A DNA stretch of 64,000 bases, from contig NZ_JAPHPW010000007.1 of the NCBI RefSeq assembly GCF_026241515.1, positions 1-64,000 on the forward strand, written 5' to 3'. The notes beneath the pieces were generated by a model. That model was not told the DNA's origin. It was given only the letters and a program-made list of their open reading frames with translations, and made no database searches. Below are positions 54,793 to 64,000 of the stretch, one piece after another. Positions within the stretch are counted from its first letter, which is position 1. The number at the start of each line of letters is the position of its first letter. Source of the stretch: Vibrio sp. 14G-20 (GTDB lineage: Bacteria; Pseudomonadota; Gammaproteobacteria; Enterobacterales; Vibrionaceae). A program made the position numbers and the translations under genes.

Positions 54793-54827
54793 AAAATGGC
54801 TCCTAACTAGTTAGGAGCCATTTTTTT
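54793..54827. terminator. Bidirectional terminator
   Basis: The 14-bp perfect stem AAAATGGCTCCTAA / TTAGGAGCCATTTT with a CTAG loop is flanked by A and T runs. It serves the small gene and the convergent hdfR. Confidence 0.95.
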
Positions 54828-54865
54828 ATCTCGTCAACAAAGCATATTGCTGGCTGCACGTGCTA

Positions 54866-55756
54866 TTACTCTGGCGTCTGTTCAGCGGCTTGTTGCAGCG
54901 TGTAAGCGGTCGATGGGTCAATCTCATTAACCAATTTCTCAACCTGCATGATCGCATCCACCGAGGTGCTGCTCTTGCGGTAGCTTAGATAAATTGGGCG
55001 ATACCAGTCTTCAACCCCTTTCACCTTGTGTAACTGACCCGAATCGATAAAAGGTTCGACTAGAGAGACAGGCAAATACGCACTGCCACCTTTCTCTAAA
55101 ATGAAATCGAGGGCAATACGAGCGGTTGAAGTACGTAGGTATGGCGCGGGTACTTTAGGGTGGCGCTCTGCGTGTTCAGAACCAAAGCGCGTGCCCCAAT
55201 CAACATAAACGTATTTATGTTGGAACACAGATTCCAAGTCATCTTGCTGAGTTGATACCAACACCAAAACCAGATCAGCGACTTTTTTACAGTTCAGCTC
55301 TTCTGCTTTGATCTGATCGAAAGCGAAAGCCATGTCTAAGGTTCGTTCTAGCAAATTACGGTTCAGTTGCTCACGCCCCATCACCTCTGCCATGAAGCCG
55401 TAACCACCAAAAGAATCGGTCACCACGCTCAAACAGTTTTGCAAATACGCATCCCAAATATTAGGTGTGCCGCCGAGTGTTAGCTGTAAGGCTTTTCCAC
55501 TCTCTAACGACAGCTCAAATTTGGCTTGTTGTAAGGTAGAAACCATCACTTCAGCATAACCAATCAAACGCTCACCAGAAGATGTGAGCTTGATATTATT
55601 GCGGTCACGAATGAAGAGTTGAGTATCAAAATAGCCTTCAAGCTGTTTGATTCGCGCACTCACCGCCGCTTGCGTTAAATACAAGTTTTCAGCTGCACGC
55701 CCAAAATGGCGCACCCTTGCAACCTCAAGAAAGGTTCTAAATACTTTCACATCCAT
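54866..55756 (-). CDS. hdfR: LysR-type regulator HdfR
   Basis: The product has 296 residues from the ATG at 55756, which gives the usual HdfR N-terminus (MDVKVFRTFLEVARVRHFGR); an ATG three codons earlier is possible. The HTH is in residues 15-40 (YLTQAAVSARIKQLE) and the effector domain follows from about 90. E. coli HdfR represses flhDC. The divergent maoP neighbour gives the same gene order as in E. coli and supports the name. Confidence 0.85.
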   Translation of the reverse strand: MDVKVFRTFLEVARVRHFGRAAENLYLTQAAVSARIKQLEGYFDTQLFIRDRNNIKLTSSGERLIGYAEVMVSTLQQAKFELSLESGKALQLTLGGTPNIWDAYLQNCLSVVTDSFGGYGFMAEVMGREQLNRNLLERTLDMAFAFDQIKAEELNCKKVADLVLVLVSTQQDDLESVFQHKYVYVDWGTRFGSEHAERHPKVPAPYLRTSTARIALDFILEKGGSAYLPVSLVEPFIDSGQLHKVKGVEDWYRPIYLSYRKSSTSVDAIMQVEKLVNEIDPSTAYTLQQAAEQTPE

Positions 55757-55910
55757 CAAATACATCTCTGTAATAAATCTGCTAACTAGCCGATCTAGGA
55801 TTGTTTATCGTAAAGGCAAAAACGTTTTGTTTCCTATTTTAGCCTTTTAACAATATTTTCGCGTGAGCAATAAACACTAATTTCTATCTAACCACATTAC
55901 TGAGGCTGAT

Positions 55911-56264
55911 ATGTCTGAGACCGAATTCCGTCACGGAAAAAAACGTTTTTATGACACCATTAAATTCCCACGAGGGTTCGCTAAGTCGGGTGATTTTACT
56001 CTGTCAGAAGAGGAAATCCTAACCTTGTTTGGTGACACTATGCTTGCACTTGAGACTGGTGAATTAACACCAACCAATGCAGAAGAAAAGCACTTCATCA
56101 AAGTGTTGTCTCACCCTCATAAGGCAAAGTCCAAGTTAGAGCGTGTTTGGTTGAAGTACATTCAACTGGCTCGTGGACGCCGTCGCTTTCATACCCTAAA
56201 CGGCTGCAAACGCGGCGAAGTGCCTAGGGAAGAATACGAAAGTGAGTTAGTGTTAGAAGATTAG
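55911..56264 (+). CDS. maoP: MaoP (YifE, DUF413) family protein
   Basis: The 117-residue product has the DUF413 pattern FYDTIKFPRGFAKSGDF and FHTLNGCKRG. In E. coli MaoP, with the site maoS, organises the replication-origin macrodomain. The divergent hdfR-maoP pair is conserved. Whether it acts on chromosome organisation here is inference. Confidence 0.9.
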   Translation: MSETEFRHGKKRFYDTIKFPRGFAKSGDFTLSEEEILTLFGDTMLALETGELTPTNAEEKHFIKVLSHPHKAKSKLERVWLKYIQLARGRRRFHTLNGCKRGEVPREEYESELVLED

Positions 56265-56270
56265 TAAAAT

Positions 56271-56308
56271 CGCTCAAGGTGATACCTCATCACTTTGGGC
56301 TTTTTTTT
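56271..56308 (+). terminator. Terminator of maoP
   Basis: GCTCAAGGTGA pairs with TCACTTTGGGC (with G-U pairs) and is followed by a run of eight T bases. Confidence 0.75.
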
Positions 56309-56782
56309 ACCTTCAAGGTTTACACTTTAAGCTCGCTTTTTCTTCGTAATAGGTAAGTTTAGCTAACCTGTTCGGTTTTACCAATATTTATAGATAATTC
56401 ATAGCGATAGCGTGAATTAACATCTATTCTCAGCCATTCAGACGGGTATATAACCCAGCTAAATTCTTCTCACCTCGCTTAGCAACTTCCTTTTATCACG
56501 ATAGTGGCACATTGCCATCATTATTTTTCATGCCTCAACTATACTCTCAAAGCCGATGAGCGCGCTGAAGCTCTTCAATGCGTCAAAGCTTATCAATCTG
56601 CAGAAATGCACAGACCCTTTCAGGCACTGAATCAAATCAACATTCCTGCTTATGACAAGCGTATTAATCTTGTTTAACGCCACCAAATATCCATACAATT
56701 ATTGTGCAATTTTGAGAGTTCTAGTCACAGATACGACGAAAAAAGCAAAAACTTGACCTAAAACAATAGCGGAACTCGATTA

Positions 56783-56805
56783 CTTATTTTATAATGCGAA
56801 TTAAT
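56783..56805. promoter_or_regulatory. Candidate NagC operator
   Basis: The reverse strand reads ATTAATTCGCATTATAAAAT followed by AAG, resembling the NagC pattern AATTCG-N5/6-AAAATAA. It lies 43 bases before nagB, the expected place for NagC repression relieved by GlcNAc 6-phosphate. Motif evidence only. Confidence 0.4.
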
Positions 56806-56847
56806 GTTTCAGAACACTATAAAATTTAATTTCTAGGGGCAAAATCA

Positions 56848-57648
56848 ATGAGACTTATTCCATTAAGCAACAAAGCTAAAGTAGGTAAATGGGCTGCTCG
56901 TCACATCGCAGATTCTATCAACAAGTTCGCTCCAACTGCTGAGCGTCCATTTGTACTAGGTCTTCCTACTGGTAGCACACCTCTAACTACTTACGCTGAG
57001 CTAATTGAACTTTACAAAGCTGGCGAAGTTAGCTTCAAGCACGTTGTAACATTCAACATGGATGAGTACGTTGGTATCGACCCGAACCACCCAGAGTCTT
57101 ACCGCACATTCATGCACGAGAACTTCTTCAACCACGTTGATATTCAAGCAGAAAACATCAACCTGCTAGACGGTCAAGCTGAAGACATCGATGCTCACTG
57201 TGCAGCATACGAAGAGAAAATCCGTTCTTACGGCAAAATCAACCTATTCATGGGCGGCGTAGGCATCGACGGTCACATCGCATTCAACGAACCAGGTTCT
57301 TCTCTATCTTCACGCACTCGTATCAAAACGTTGACTGAAGACACTCGTATCGCGAACTCTCGTTTCTTCGATGGCGACATCAACCAAGTTCCTAAATACG
57401 CACTAACTATCGGTGTTGCTACTCTTCTAGACGCTGAAGAAGTAATGATCCTTTCTCTAGGCCACAACAAAGCGCAAGCGCTTCAAATGGCTATCGAAGG
57501 TTCTGTAAACCACATGTGGACTGTTACAGCTCTACAGATGCACCGTAAAGCTATCATCGTTGCTGATGAGCCAGCTCAACAAGAGCTTAAAGTTAAAACT
57601 CTACGCTACTTCCAAGAGCTAGAAGCTGAAAACATCCAAGACCTATAA
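56848..57648 (+). CDS. nagB: Glucosamine-6-phosphate deaminase
   Basis: The 266-residue product has the length of E. coli NagB. Marks are [10 protein letters not shown] near 38, FNMDEYVGI near 70 with the catalytic Asp, and [17 protein letters not shown] near 135 with the active His. It converts glucosamine 6-phosphate to fructose 6-phosphate and ammonia, completing chitin/GlcNAc catabolism. nagA is not adjacent. AGGGG precedes the ATG. The codon use is strongly biased toward that of highly expressed genes. Confidence 0.97.
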   Translation: MRLIPLSNKAKVGKWAARHIADSINKFAPTAERPFVLGLPTGSTPLTTYAELIELYKAGEVSFKHVVTFNMDEYVGIDPNHPESYRTFMHENFFNHVDIQAENINLLDGQAEDIDAHCAAYEEKIRSYGKINLFMGGVGIDGHIAFNEPGSSLSSRTRIKTLTEDTRIANSRFFDGDINQVPKYALTIGVATLLDAEEVMILSLGHNKAQALQMAIEGSVNHMWTVTALQMHRKAIIVADEPAQQELKVKTLRYFQELEAENIQDL

Positions 57649-57667
57649 TCCCGATAGTCTTGAATAG

Positions 57668-57695
57668 AAAAAGCCACTGAGTGTGGCTTTTTTTG
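57668..57695 (+). terminator. Terminator of nagB
   Basis: The stem AAAAAGCCAC / GTGGCTTTTT with a 5-base loop is followed by more T bases. Confidence 0.9.
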
Positions 57696-57762
57696 TGCCT
57701 GCTGCTTTTGTATTTAATGGGAAGAGATTTCGGATATTTTTTAGAGGCATAAAAACAACAAA

Positions 57763-57788
57763 GCGATTTCTCCAACGAGAGAAACCGC
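57763..57788 (-). terminator. Terminator of the mtl operon
   Basis: GCGATTTCTC pairs with GAGAAACCGC (one G-U pair) around a short loop. On the minus strand it is followed by a T-rich run. It lies about 88 bases after the mtlR stop. Confidence 0.6.
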
Positions 57789-57875
57789 CATCATTTTAAA
57801 CTTTGTATTGAAACGAACGAACAGCTACAAGATATGTAGGATGTGAAACAAGATAAGCAGGGCTACAAACTAGAG

Positions 57876-58466
57876 CTAAGAGCTCAGCGCGTTATCTCGG
57901 CAGAGGGTAGTAATAATGTCAGTGATAGCCAATACGATCGTCGACTTCACCTTTTGATTATGTCGCCCCAAGAACATTTCAAGCATTGGGCCAGACATGG
58001 TTTCCACCATCTCCGCATCATATTCGATAGGCATAATACGCTGAATTGCGTGCACCTTGTTGAGCTCAAATATCACATCAACTTCTGTGAAGCTGGTGTC
58101 TTCACCCTGTATTTTCGCCCACTCTTTCAAGGTAACGAAAACCTCGAGATCGTCGTAGAGTTCTTTACTGATCACGCCAAGCCCGAGTAGCAACTTAGCA
58201 CGAATCATGATCTCGCCTAACGGCCCACCACTGTTGAGAAGTGGCTCGACAACGAACTTAATTGCAGTGTCGTCTTTCTTAAAGATGTTTTTTAATACGG
58301 CATCTACCGTGTCGTCCAATGCATCATAAGCAGCCATTAGGCAGGCGCCAGCACTCTCAGCTTCCGAAAGGGCTTCGAGTAATTCAGTTTCATGGCTTGT
58401 TTGTATTGGCATAACGGCTCGACAATAAGAAAGTGCCACTGGTGTGGCACTTTGATGGTTTATCAT
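57876..58466 (-). CDS. mtlR: Mannitol operon regulator MtlR
   Basis: The 196-residue helical product matches MtlR (mannitol repressor family; E. coli MtlR has 195 residues). The stretch [19 protein letters not shown] is close to the E. coli FRKDDYAVKYAVEPLLDGD. The start overlaps the mtlD stop by four bases (ATGA), so the two are coupled. An ATG at 58412 is an alternative start. It represses mannitol genes in other species. Confidence 0.9.
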   Translation of the reverse strand: MINHQSATPVALSYCRAVMPIQTSHETELLEALSEAESAGACLMAAYDALDDTVDAVLKNIFKKDDTAIKFVVEPLLNSGGPLGEIMIRAKLLLGLGVISKELYDDLEVFVTLKEWAKIQGEDTSFTEVDVIFELNKVHAIQRIMPIEYDAEMVETMSGPMLEMFLGRHNQKVKSTIVLAITDIITTLCRDNALSS

Positions 58467-59611
58467 TTCAATGCTAGATAAGCTTCTTCCGCTAGTTTAA
58501 CAACTTCTGAGTCACTATTCAGCTCAGAATAATGCGCTAATGTCTCAGCAAAGCCTTTTTCTGCGAACATTGCTTGAAGTTCAACCGCTTGAGGGTCGTC
58601 CTCGTTCTTGTAATGGAACGCAGCAGCGATTGCTTTTACTAGGTGAGCATTCGGTAGGCCGTACTCTAATGTACCGTTTAGAGGCTTAACTAGGCGGTCT
58701 TGCGGGCTCAGTTTACGGATTGGCTGACGACCAACGCGGTCTACTTCATCACGTAGGAACGGGTTAGCAAAACGACCTAGAATCTTTTGGATGTAGGCAG
58801 CGTGAGCTTCTGGATCAAAGCCGTAACGCTTAATCAGAACCGCACCACTCTCTTCCATCGTTGCTGTTACTTCAGCGCGGATTACATCATCTTCGATAGA
58901 GTCTTTAATAGTCTCATGACCTGCAAGCACACCAAGGTATGCCGTTACCAAATGACCTGTGTTTAGCGTGAACAGTTTACGCTCAACGAAAGCCATTAGG
59001 TTGTCAGTGCATTCCATACCTGGGATGTTTGGAATCTCACCTTTGAATTGTGTTTGGTCTACGATCCACTCGCTGAACGTTTCAACCGTTACCGCTAGAG
59101 GGTCTGTTTCACCCGCTTCTGCCGGTGGAACAATACGGTCAACCGCAGAATCAACAAAGCCAATGTGCTCTTCAGTGAAGGCTTTCATTTCATCAGAAAG
59201 GTGCTCTAGAACCGCTGCTTTTAATTGGCTAGTACCGCGAACCATGTTCTCTGCCGCGATGATGTTCATTGGTGCAGTGTTGTTTGCTGCTGCACGCTTT
59301 TCAATGCCTTGAGCGATAGACTTAGAGATGATCTTAAGAACCGTAGGGCCCACTGCCGTCGTCACAAGATCAGACTCAGCAATGCAATCTACTACTGCGC
59401 TTGTCGCTGAGTTTACTGCTGTCACGTTCTTAACAACTTCAACAACACACTCTTCGCCAACAATCTTAACTGGGTATTCTTGGCGTTCAATTAACGCATT
59501 TACAACCGTTTCATTTACGTCAGCAAACGTAACCTTCATACCAGCGTCAGAAAGAAGCTTACCAATGAAACCACGACCGATATTACCTGCACCAAAATGT
59601 AACGCTTTCAT
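58463..59611 (-). CDS. mtlD: Mannitol-1-phosphate 5-dehydrogenase
   Basis: The 382-residue product begins [20 protein letters not shown], the NAD-binding glycine motif typical of MtlD. The later [14 protein letters not shown] carries active-site residues. It oxidises mannitol 1-phosphate to fructose 6-phosphate. It lies 183 bases after mtlA and overlaps mtlR by four bases. Confidence 0.97.
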   Translation of the reverse strand: MKALHFGAGNIGRGFIGKLLSDAGMKVTFADVNETVVNALIERQEYPVKIVGEECVVEVVKNVTAVNSATSAVVDCIAESDLVTTAVGPTVLKIISKSIAQGIEKRAAANNTAPMNIIAAENMVRGTSQLKAAVLEHLSDEMKAFTEEHIGFVDSAVDRIVPPAEAGETDPLAVTVETFSEWIVDQTQFKGEIPNIPGMECTDNLMAFVERKLFTLNTGHLVTAYLGVLAGHETIKDSIEDDVIRAEVTATMEESGAVLIKRYGFDPEAHAAYIQKILGRFANPFLRDEVDRVGRQPIRKLSPQDRLVKPLNGTLEYGLPNAHLVKAIAAAFHYKNEDDPQAVELQAMFAEKGFAETLAHYSELNSDSEVVKLAEEAYLALK

Positions 59612-59794
59612 AATTTTGACCTTATAAATATTTGAATCTAGATAGCTAACTGCTCAACAACATGCCTTGACGATGTGCTATAGGCATTAAGCAGTAAGCT
59701 ATTCAGACTGAATCTTGTTAGAAAGATTAAGACCGAAAATGAGGCCAGTAGGGGGATACCGGCCTCCTTCACTCAGGAGCTTGACTAGAGCTTT

Positions 59795-61687
59795 TTAGTT
59801 TCCGTTGAGAATACGTAGAACATCAGCAGGGTTTGTTGTGTTCTGTAGGCATTCCACAGCTTCTTCATCATCGAGTGAATTGGTAATAGCCATCAGCACC
59901 ATGTTGTGCTCATCGCCTTGTGCGGCAATACCGATAACCATTTTCGCAATGTCGTCTTCATCTTCGCCCCACTGAATACCTTCAGGGTACTGACAGAAAA
60001 CGATGCCGGTTTTTTGTACGTACTGTTTCGCTTCGATTGTGCCGTGTGGAACTGCGATAGACTCACCTAGGTAAGTAGACACCAGCTCTTCACGAGCAAA
60101 CATGCCATCTACGTACTCTGGAGATACGTTGCCAAGTTTTACTAATTGGTCGCCAGCAAACTTGATTGCGTCTTCTTTCTGAGTCGCTTTAAGGCCAAGG
60201 AAGATGCTGTCATTAGTAAGTGCAAGCTTGTTGCCTTCTTGAGCTGGCGCTGCTGCAGGAGTTGGGGCTTCTACTTTCGCTTCACCACTTTGAGCATCGA
60301 CAAGCTCAGCAACTAGTTGGTCGTACACGCCGCCGTCTAGGAAGTTGCTTAGAGACATATGCATCGCACCAGGCACAGTACTACGAGCACGGTCTGTTAG
60401 GTCTTTATGCGTAATAACGATTTGCGAATCAGCTGGTAGGTTGTTGATGGCGTAGTTGGTCACTTCAATGTCTAGGCCTGCTGTTGCTACTTTCTTACGT
60501 AGTAGACCTGCACCCATTGCACTTGAACCCATACCCGCATCACACGCTACATAAACTGCTTTTACATCCGCTAGGTTTACGTTTGCTTCTGATGCTGCAC
60601 CTTTAGAAGACGCTTTCATGTCTTTCATTTGTGCAGAAGCTTTCTCTAGTGAATCTTCCTCATCATCTTGCGCTGATGTTTTAAGAAGGATTGACGCTAC
60701 AACAAACGATACTGCCGTTGCTGCGATAACCGATAGAATCACGCCGATGTAAGAGCCTTTTGGCGTCATCAGTAAGACTGCGAAGATAGAACCTGGTGAT
60801 GCTGGAGAGATAAGGCCAGAATCGAACATTACGTTAGTGAATACGCCAGCCATACCACCTGCGATTACCGCAAGAATTAGACGTGGGTTCATTAGAACGT
60901 AAGGGAAGTAAATTTCGTGGATACCACCTAGGAAGTGGATGATAGATGCACCAGCAGCAGATTGCTTCGCGCTACCTTTACCAAACACCATGTAAGCAAG
61001 TAGAAGACCAAAACCAGGACCTGGGTTTGCTTCGATTAGGAAGAAGATAGAACGACCCATCTCTTCAGATTGCTGGATACCTAGTGGAGAGAAGATACCG
61101 TGGTTGATTGCGTTATTTAGGAATAGGATTTTCGCAGGTTCAACAAAGATAGATGCTAGAGGTAGTGCGCCTGCTTCTACCATTGCGTTTACACCAGCCG
61201 CAAGTCCGCCAGACAGAATCTTAACCGCAGGACCAATCACGATGAACGCGATGATCGCACAGATCATGCCGATGATACCCGCAGAGAAGTTGTTCACTAG
61301 CATTTCGAAACCACTCTTCACTTTACCGTGAACAGCTTCATCGAATTTCTTAATTGCGATACCACCTAGTGGACCTACAATCATTGCACCCATGAACATT
61401 GGGATATCAGTACCAACGATAACACCCATTGTTGTGATAGCGCCCACTACCGCACCGCGGTCACCACCAACCATTTTACCACCGGTGTAACCAATCAATA
61501 GTGGCAGTAGGTATGTAATCATAGGACCAACCATTGATGCTAACGTTTCGTTAGGCCACCAACCCGTTGGGATGAATAGTGCAGTAATGAAACCCCACGC
61601 AATAAATGCGCCGATGTTTGGCATTACCATATTGGATAAGAAACGACCAAAGTTTTGAACCTTAATCTTTGCTTCTGGTGATAACAT
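59795..61687 (-). CDS. mtlA: Mannitol-specific PTS enzyme IICBA
   Basis: The product has 630 residues from the ATG at 61687, the natural MtlA start (MLSPEAKIKVQNFGRFLSNM); a longer frame to 61840 is not family-like. The membrane IIC domain (1-335) is followed by IIB with phosphocysteine Cys382 (VACDAGMGSS) and IIA with phosphohistidine His548 (AVPHGT). It imports mannitol as mannitol 1-phosphate for mtlD. Two CRP-type sites lie upstream. The 5' region may also be the target of an antisense RNA as in V. cholerae. Confidence 0.96.
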   Translation of the reverse strand: MLSPEAKIKVQNFGRFLSNMVMPNIGAFIAWGFITALFIPTGWWPNETLASMVGPMITYLLPLLIGYTGGKMVGGDRGAVVGAITTMGVIVGTDIPMFMGAMIVGPLGGIAIKKFDEAVHGKVKSGFEMLVNNFSAGIIGMICAIIAFIVIGPAVKILSGGLAAGVNAMVEAGALPLASIFVEPAKILFLNNAINHGIFSPLGIQQSEEMGRSIFFLIEANPGPGFGLLLAYMVFGKGSAKQSAAGASIIHFLGGIHEIYFPYVLMNPRLILAVIAGGMAGVFTNVMFDSGLISPASPGSIFAVLLMTPKGSYIGVILSVIAATAVSFVVASILLKTSAQDDEEDSLEKASAQMKDMKASSKGAASEANVNLADVKAVYVACDAGMGSSAMGAGLLRKKVATAGLDIEVTNYAINNLPADSQIVITHKDLTDRARSTVPGAMHMSLSNFLDGGVYDQLVAELVDAQSGEAKVEAPTPAAAPAQEGNKLALTNDSIFLGLKATQKEDAIKFAGDQLVKLGNVSPEYVDGMFAREELVSTYLGESIAVPHGTIEAKQYVQKTGIVFCQYPEGIQWGEDEDDIAKMVIGIAAQGDEHNMVLMAITNSLDDEEAVECLQNTTNPADVLRILNGN

Positions 61688-61794
61688 AGGTAGAACCCCG
61701 TAATGTATTGGTTGGTCAAATGACCGAAAGTGTGTACTCAAAAGTCGATTAAAATGTATCACAACATTTCCAAAATGCACCTTAGCCCAACTTT

Positions 61795-61810
61795 CGTGAT
61801 AGCCATCACA
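61795..61810. promoter_or_regulatory. CRP-type site, mtlA proximal
   Basis: CGTGATAGCCATCACA matches TGTGA-N6-TCACA at nine of ten positions. It lies 108 bases before mtlA. If the transcript starts further upstream, it would sit in the leader instead. Confidence 0.65.
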
Positions 61811-61954
61811 CACGAAAAACACTTTCGGGTTAACAAGCACACCTTAGATCACAAAAACACCATGAATTTAAATTACAAAGCCAAATTAATGAGAATAGAT
61901 ATCATTAACACACGATTAAGATCACATTTTATTTTGTAATACTTAAAAATAAAT

Positions 61955-61970
61955 AGTGATCAAAATCACA
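61955..61970. promoter_or_regulatory. CRP-type site, mtlA distal
   Basis: AGTGATCAAAATCACA matches the CRP pattern with a symmetric core (GTGATCAAAATCAC). It lies 268 bases before mtlA. Confidence 0.65.
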
Positions 61971-62258
61971 CTTAATAAAATATAGCATCTAAGATCTATA
62001 TAAACCGTATAAAAGAACATCGTGTCACGTATATAAAATATGCGCCCAGATGAGCATAATCGCTATAAGTGTAATTTAATTACAGATTGAGCTACATTTT
62101 GCTAAAAATACAAAACGAGACCTAACGCTCTACTAAAAACATAGACCACTGAACTGCAGTTAGCATTGATAGATGTGATATGGTATTTACCAACGCTATC
62201 GCATCATATATATCTCCAACACCCATCAACTGATGACTCCGCTATTTGAGAAAAGACT

Positions 62259-63125
62259 ATGTCAGACAAAATTTCCACATCCGCACTCGCTAAACAAAAA
62301 GGCATAGAAGCTAAAGCTTTATTTAGCGATCTAAAAACAGCGGGCTATATTGTGCGTTCACAAGAGCGTTGGATTCTCACTGAGCGGGGAGAAAGCTTTG
62401 GTGGGGAATATGTCGAACACAAGAAGTTTGGTGTCTTTATTGTCTGGCCAGAGAAACTGCTTATCGATTTGGACTCATTCTCAGGAAAAACACTCACCGC
62501 TACCCAGCTTGGTAGCGCCTTTCAACTCAGCGCAAAGAAAATCAACTTACTGCTCAACGAGCTTGGTTGGATAACAAAAGAAGAAGACGGTTGGCATGTC
62601 ACCTCTACAGGCTTAAAAGCCGGAGGTGAACAAAGGGAAGACAAAGCGACTCAAAACTTATTCGTGGTATGGCACGACTCACTGGTTCGCAATAAACGTT
62701 TAAAGCAGTCTGTTGTTGAATTCCTGGGGCATGATGCTGAAAGCCACTCGACCGATGTGTCATTCTCCAGTTTTCGTCAGAAATTTGAGGCGAAGCACCG
62801 AAGCTTAGATGGGCATTATGTTCGATCAAAGGGAGAGCTGATCATCGATAACTGGCTTTATATGGCAGGAGTGGTTCATGCGTACGAGCGTCCGCTTCCG
62901 ATATCAAAAGAAGTGATCAGCGATTTTTATCTACCAAGTGGCAAAGTATACATCCAGTTCTGGGGAACCGATTCTGCGCCCATCGCCGAAGATAAACGTG
63001 AAGCGACGAGAAAAATCTATGAAGAGCATGGTTTTGGTCTAATCGAAATCACGCCAGAAGATATCCCCAACCTAGACAGCGTACTTCCGCCATTATTGCG
63101 CCAATATGGTATCAAGGCTTACTAA
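62259..63125 (+). CDS. Protein with winged-helix-like repeats and a C-terminal nuclease-fold-like domain
   Basis: In the 288-residue product, residues 1-130 look like two winged-helix-like units (STSALAKQKGIEAKALFSDL; LTATQLGSAFQLSAKKINLL). The C-terminal part (about 175-288) resembles the restriction-endonuclease fold seen in some helicase-linked proteins: GELIIDNWLYMAGVVHAYERP, then SDFYLPSG, then VYIQFWG, and a final KREATRKIYEEHG. In that pattern a Glu is expected where this has Gln (YIQFWG), so activity is doubtful. I do not know a function. It is divergent from mtlA. Confidence 0.6.
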   Translation: MSDKISTSALAKQKGIEAKALFSDLKTAGYIVRSQERWILTERGESFGGEYVEHKKFGVFIVWPEKLLIDLDSFSGKTLTATQLGSAFQLSAKKINLLLNELGWITKEEDGWHVTSTGLKAGGEQREDKATQNLFVVWHDSLVRNKRLKQSVVEFLGHDAESHSTDVSFSSFRQKFEAKHRSLDGHYVRSKGELIIDNWLYMAGVVHAYERPLPISKEVISDFYLPSGKVYIQFWGTDSAPIAEDKREATRKIYEEHGFGLIEITPEDIPNLDSVLPPLLRQYGIKAY

Positions 63126-63416
63126 GCTACTGAATCTAGAGATTCCACCTCCATTAAGATCACATTTATCGAATCATTATGGACATTATTAACTATAGTG
63201 ATTTGATATGTTCGCTATTTTTCCCGAGTCATTCTTCTATTATCTTACACCCATCGACTTGAGCTACCGCAGATACTCGATTTATTGGGGCATGTTCGAT
63301 AACCATTTAGACGTTCAATCTATAGAGATTCGTTCAAATTGGTTATCCGTTTATTGTTGACGTGACTGAACATAAAACCCTACAACATTTATTATTGATA
63401 GATATTAGGATTCAAC

Positions 63417-64000
63417 ATGACTCATCCAATCATTACTGATCTAAACACTCGTTACACAGCTAAAAAATACGATGCAGAAAAACGCATCTCTGCGGAAGAC
63501 ATGGAAGTAATCAAAGAAGCACTTCGCTTGTCGGCTTCTTCTATCAACTCTCAGCCTTGGAAATTCATCATCATTGAGAGTGACGCAGCAAAACAGCGCT
63601 TCCACAATACTTTCGAAAACATGTTCCAGTTTAACCAACCACATGCGAAAGAAGCGTCACACACGATCCTGTTTGCTCACGATCCTAAGTACACAAAAGA
63701 GAAATTCGCGAAGCGTGCTGATACAGAAGTAAGCTCTGGTCACCTACCAGCTGAAATGTACGAGCAATTCTTAGGTGCTTACGCATTCGCAGAAATGAAC
63801 ACAGACGAAACAGGTTTCAACGGTAACTGGACTAAGTCTCAAGTTTACATCGCACTAGGTAACACACTGCACACACTAGCTCGTCTAGGCATCGCTTCAA
63901 CACCTATGGAAGGTGTAGACGCAGCTATGATCAGCGAAGAGTTTGCTGACGAACTAGAAGGTCACGTTGTTGATGTAGCACTCGCTATCGGCTACCACAA
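63417..64000 (+). CDS. Nitroreductase family protein (NfsB-like), cut by the window edge
   Basis: The start is the ATG at 63417 with TAGGA upstream; 194 complete codons lie in the window and the gene runs off the right edge. The FMN-binding N-terminus RYTAKKYDAEKRIS and SASSINSQPWKFIIIE are typical of oxygen-insensitive NAD(P)H nitroreductases, as are LGNTLHTLARLGIASTPMEG and VVDVALAIGYH. E. coli NfsB has 217 residues, so about 20 are missing. The substrate is broad in the family. Confidence 0.92.
   Translation, partial: MTHPIITDLNTRYTAKKYDAEKRISAEDMEVIKEALRLSASSINSQPWKFIIIESDAAKQRFHNTFENMFQFNQPHAKEASHTILFAHDPKYTKEKFAKRADTEVSSGHLPAEMYEQFLGAYAFAEMNTDETGFNGNWTKSQVYIALGNTLHTLARLGIASTPMEGVDAAMISEEFADELEGHVVDVALAIGYH

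Larger units (their letters stand above)
56265..56847. other. Long intergenic region upstream of nagB
   Basis: These 583 bases start with the maoP terminator (about 56271-56308, an imperfect stem with a T run). The middle is AT-rich with no supported gene. Near the right end is a NagC-like site (56783-56805) and the nagB promoter. Confidence 0.6.
61688..62258. other. mtlA upstream control region
   Basis: These 571 bases lie between divergent mtlA and the 62259 gene. The stretch is AT-rich. It holds two good CRP-type sites and several TCACA/GTGA half sites. No ORF that I can support. Confidence 0.6.

Noticed and set aside
56504..56677. 57-codon frame with GTG start upstream of nagB
   Set aside because: The amino-acid composition looks plausible, but there is no ribosome site, no ATG near the start and no recognised family. 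It may be a decayed gene or chance.
61688..61840. N-terminal extension of mtlA
   Set aside because: The extra 51 residues do not resemble MtlA and run over a CRP-type site; the family start is the ATG at 61687.

Overview
The window reads as a Vibrio chromosome segment, most like the Splendidus/Harveyi group. The evidence is the gene content: a ChiA-type chitinase of 846 residues with its catalytic Glu at position 315, a DUF2850 protein, NhaD, YjiHG, PpnP, a MAPEG protein, a CsrB-type sRNA starting GTCGACAGGGAGT, and nagB next to a mannitol PTS operon. Placement on the second chromosome is an inference from remembered V. cholerae locations of the lactate, nagB and mtl genes. No rRNA, tRNA, prophage, insertion sequence or CRISPR array was seen.

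Layout. 1-600 holds a 90-bp direct repeat and the 3' end of an unrecognised ORF. 617-7181 (minus) is a beta-glucan (laminarin-type) locus: a GH16 lipoprotein, a domain-permuted GH3 beta-glucosidase and a carbohydrate-binding lipoprotein. GAAAGCGCTTTC palindromes lie in front of two of these genes, and a CRP-type site lies in front of GH16. 7396-10391 holds a prolyl oligopeptidase and a LysR regulator. 10639-16783 is the lactate block: permease, L-lactate dehydrogenase and an FAD/Fe-S D-lactate dehydrogenase. 17309-22262 (minus) is a peptide-type ABC importer whose two permeases are fused. Next come a MATE exporter, a divergent AraC/aminotransferase pair, trhO, a YdcH-like gene, a frameshifted GNAT gene, a very large alkaline-phosphatase-superfamily protein, DUF1840, a GGDEF protein, pirin, ppnP and DUF2850.

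36476-39016 encodes ChiA. 39171-47596 holds an alpha/beta hydrolase with a TetR regulator, an AEC transporter, an acyltransferase, a duplicated PTPS-like protein, AraC, YHS and START proteins, and a MAPEG pair. 47690-48182 is a CsrB-family sRNA with a GacA/UvrY/VarA-type inverted repeat upstream. A second, perfect copy of that box lies at 49715-49732, between yjiHG and a small unlisted gene, with no second sRNA visible. Then follow nhaD, a lipoprotein, an Ada/AlkA-ogt alkylation repair pair, hdfR/maoP in the same divergent arrangement as in E. coli, nagB, and mtlA-mtlD-mtlR with two CRP-type sites. A nuclease-fold-like protein follows, and a nitroreductase runs off the right edge.

Taken together this is a carbon-acquisition region: algal glucan, chitin/amino sugars, lactate, mannitol and peptides. 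Global regulators (CRP, probably NagC, and CsrA through CsrB) are visible at several points. The signals most worth follow-up are the csrB locus with its orphan GacA-type box, the paired LacI-type operators of the glucan locus, the split-motif tandem PTPS protein, the structured lldP-lldD spacer and the single-base GNAT frameshift.
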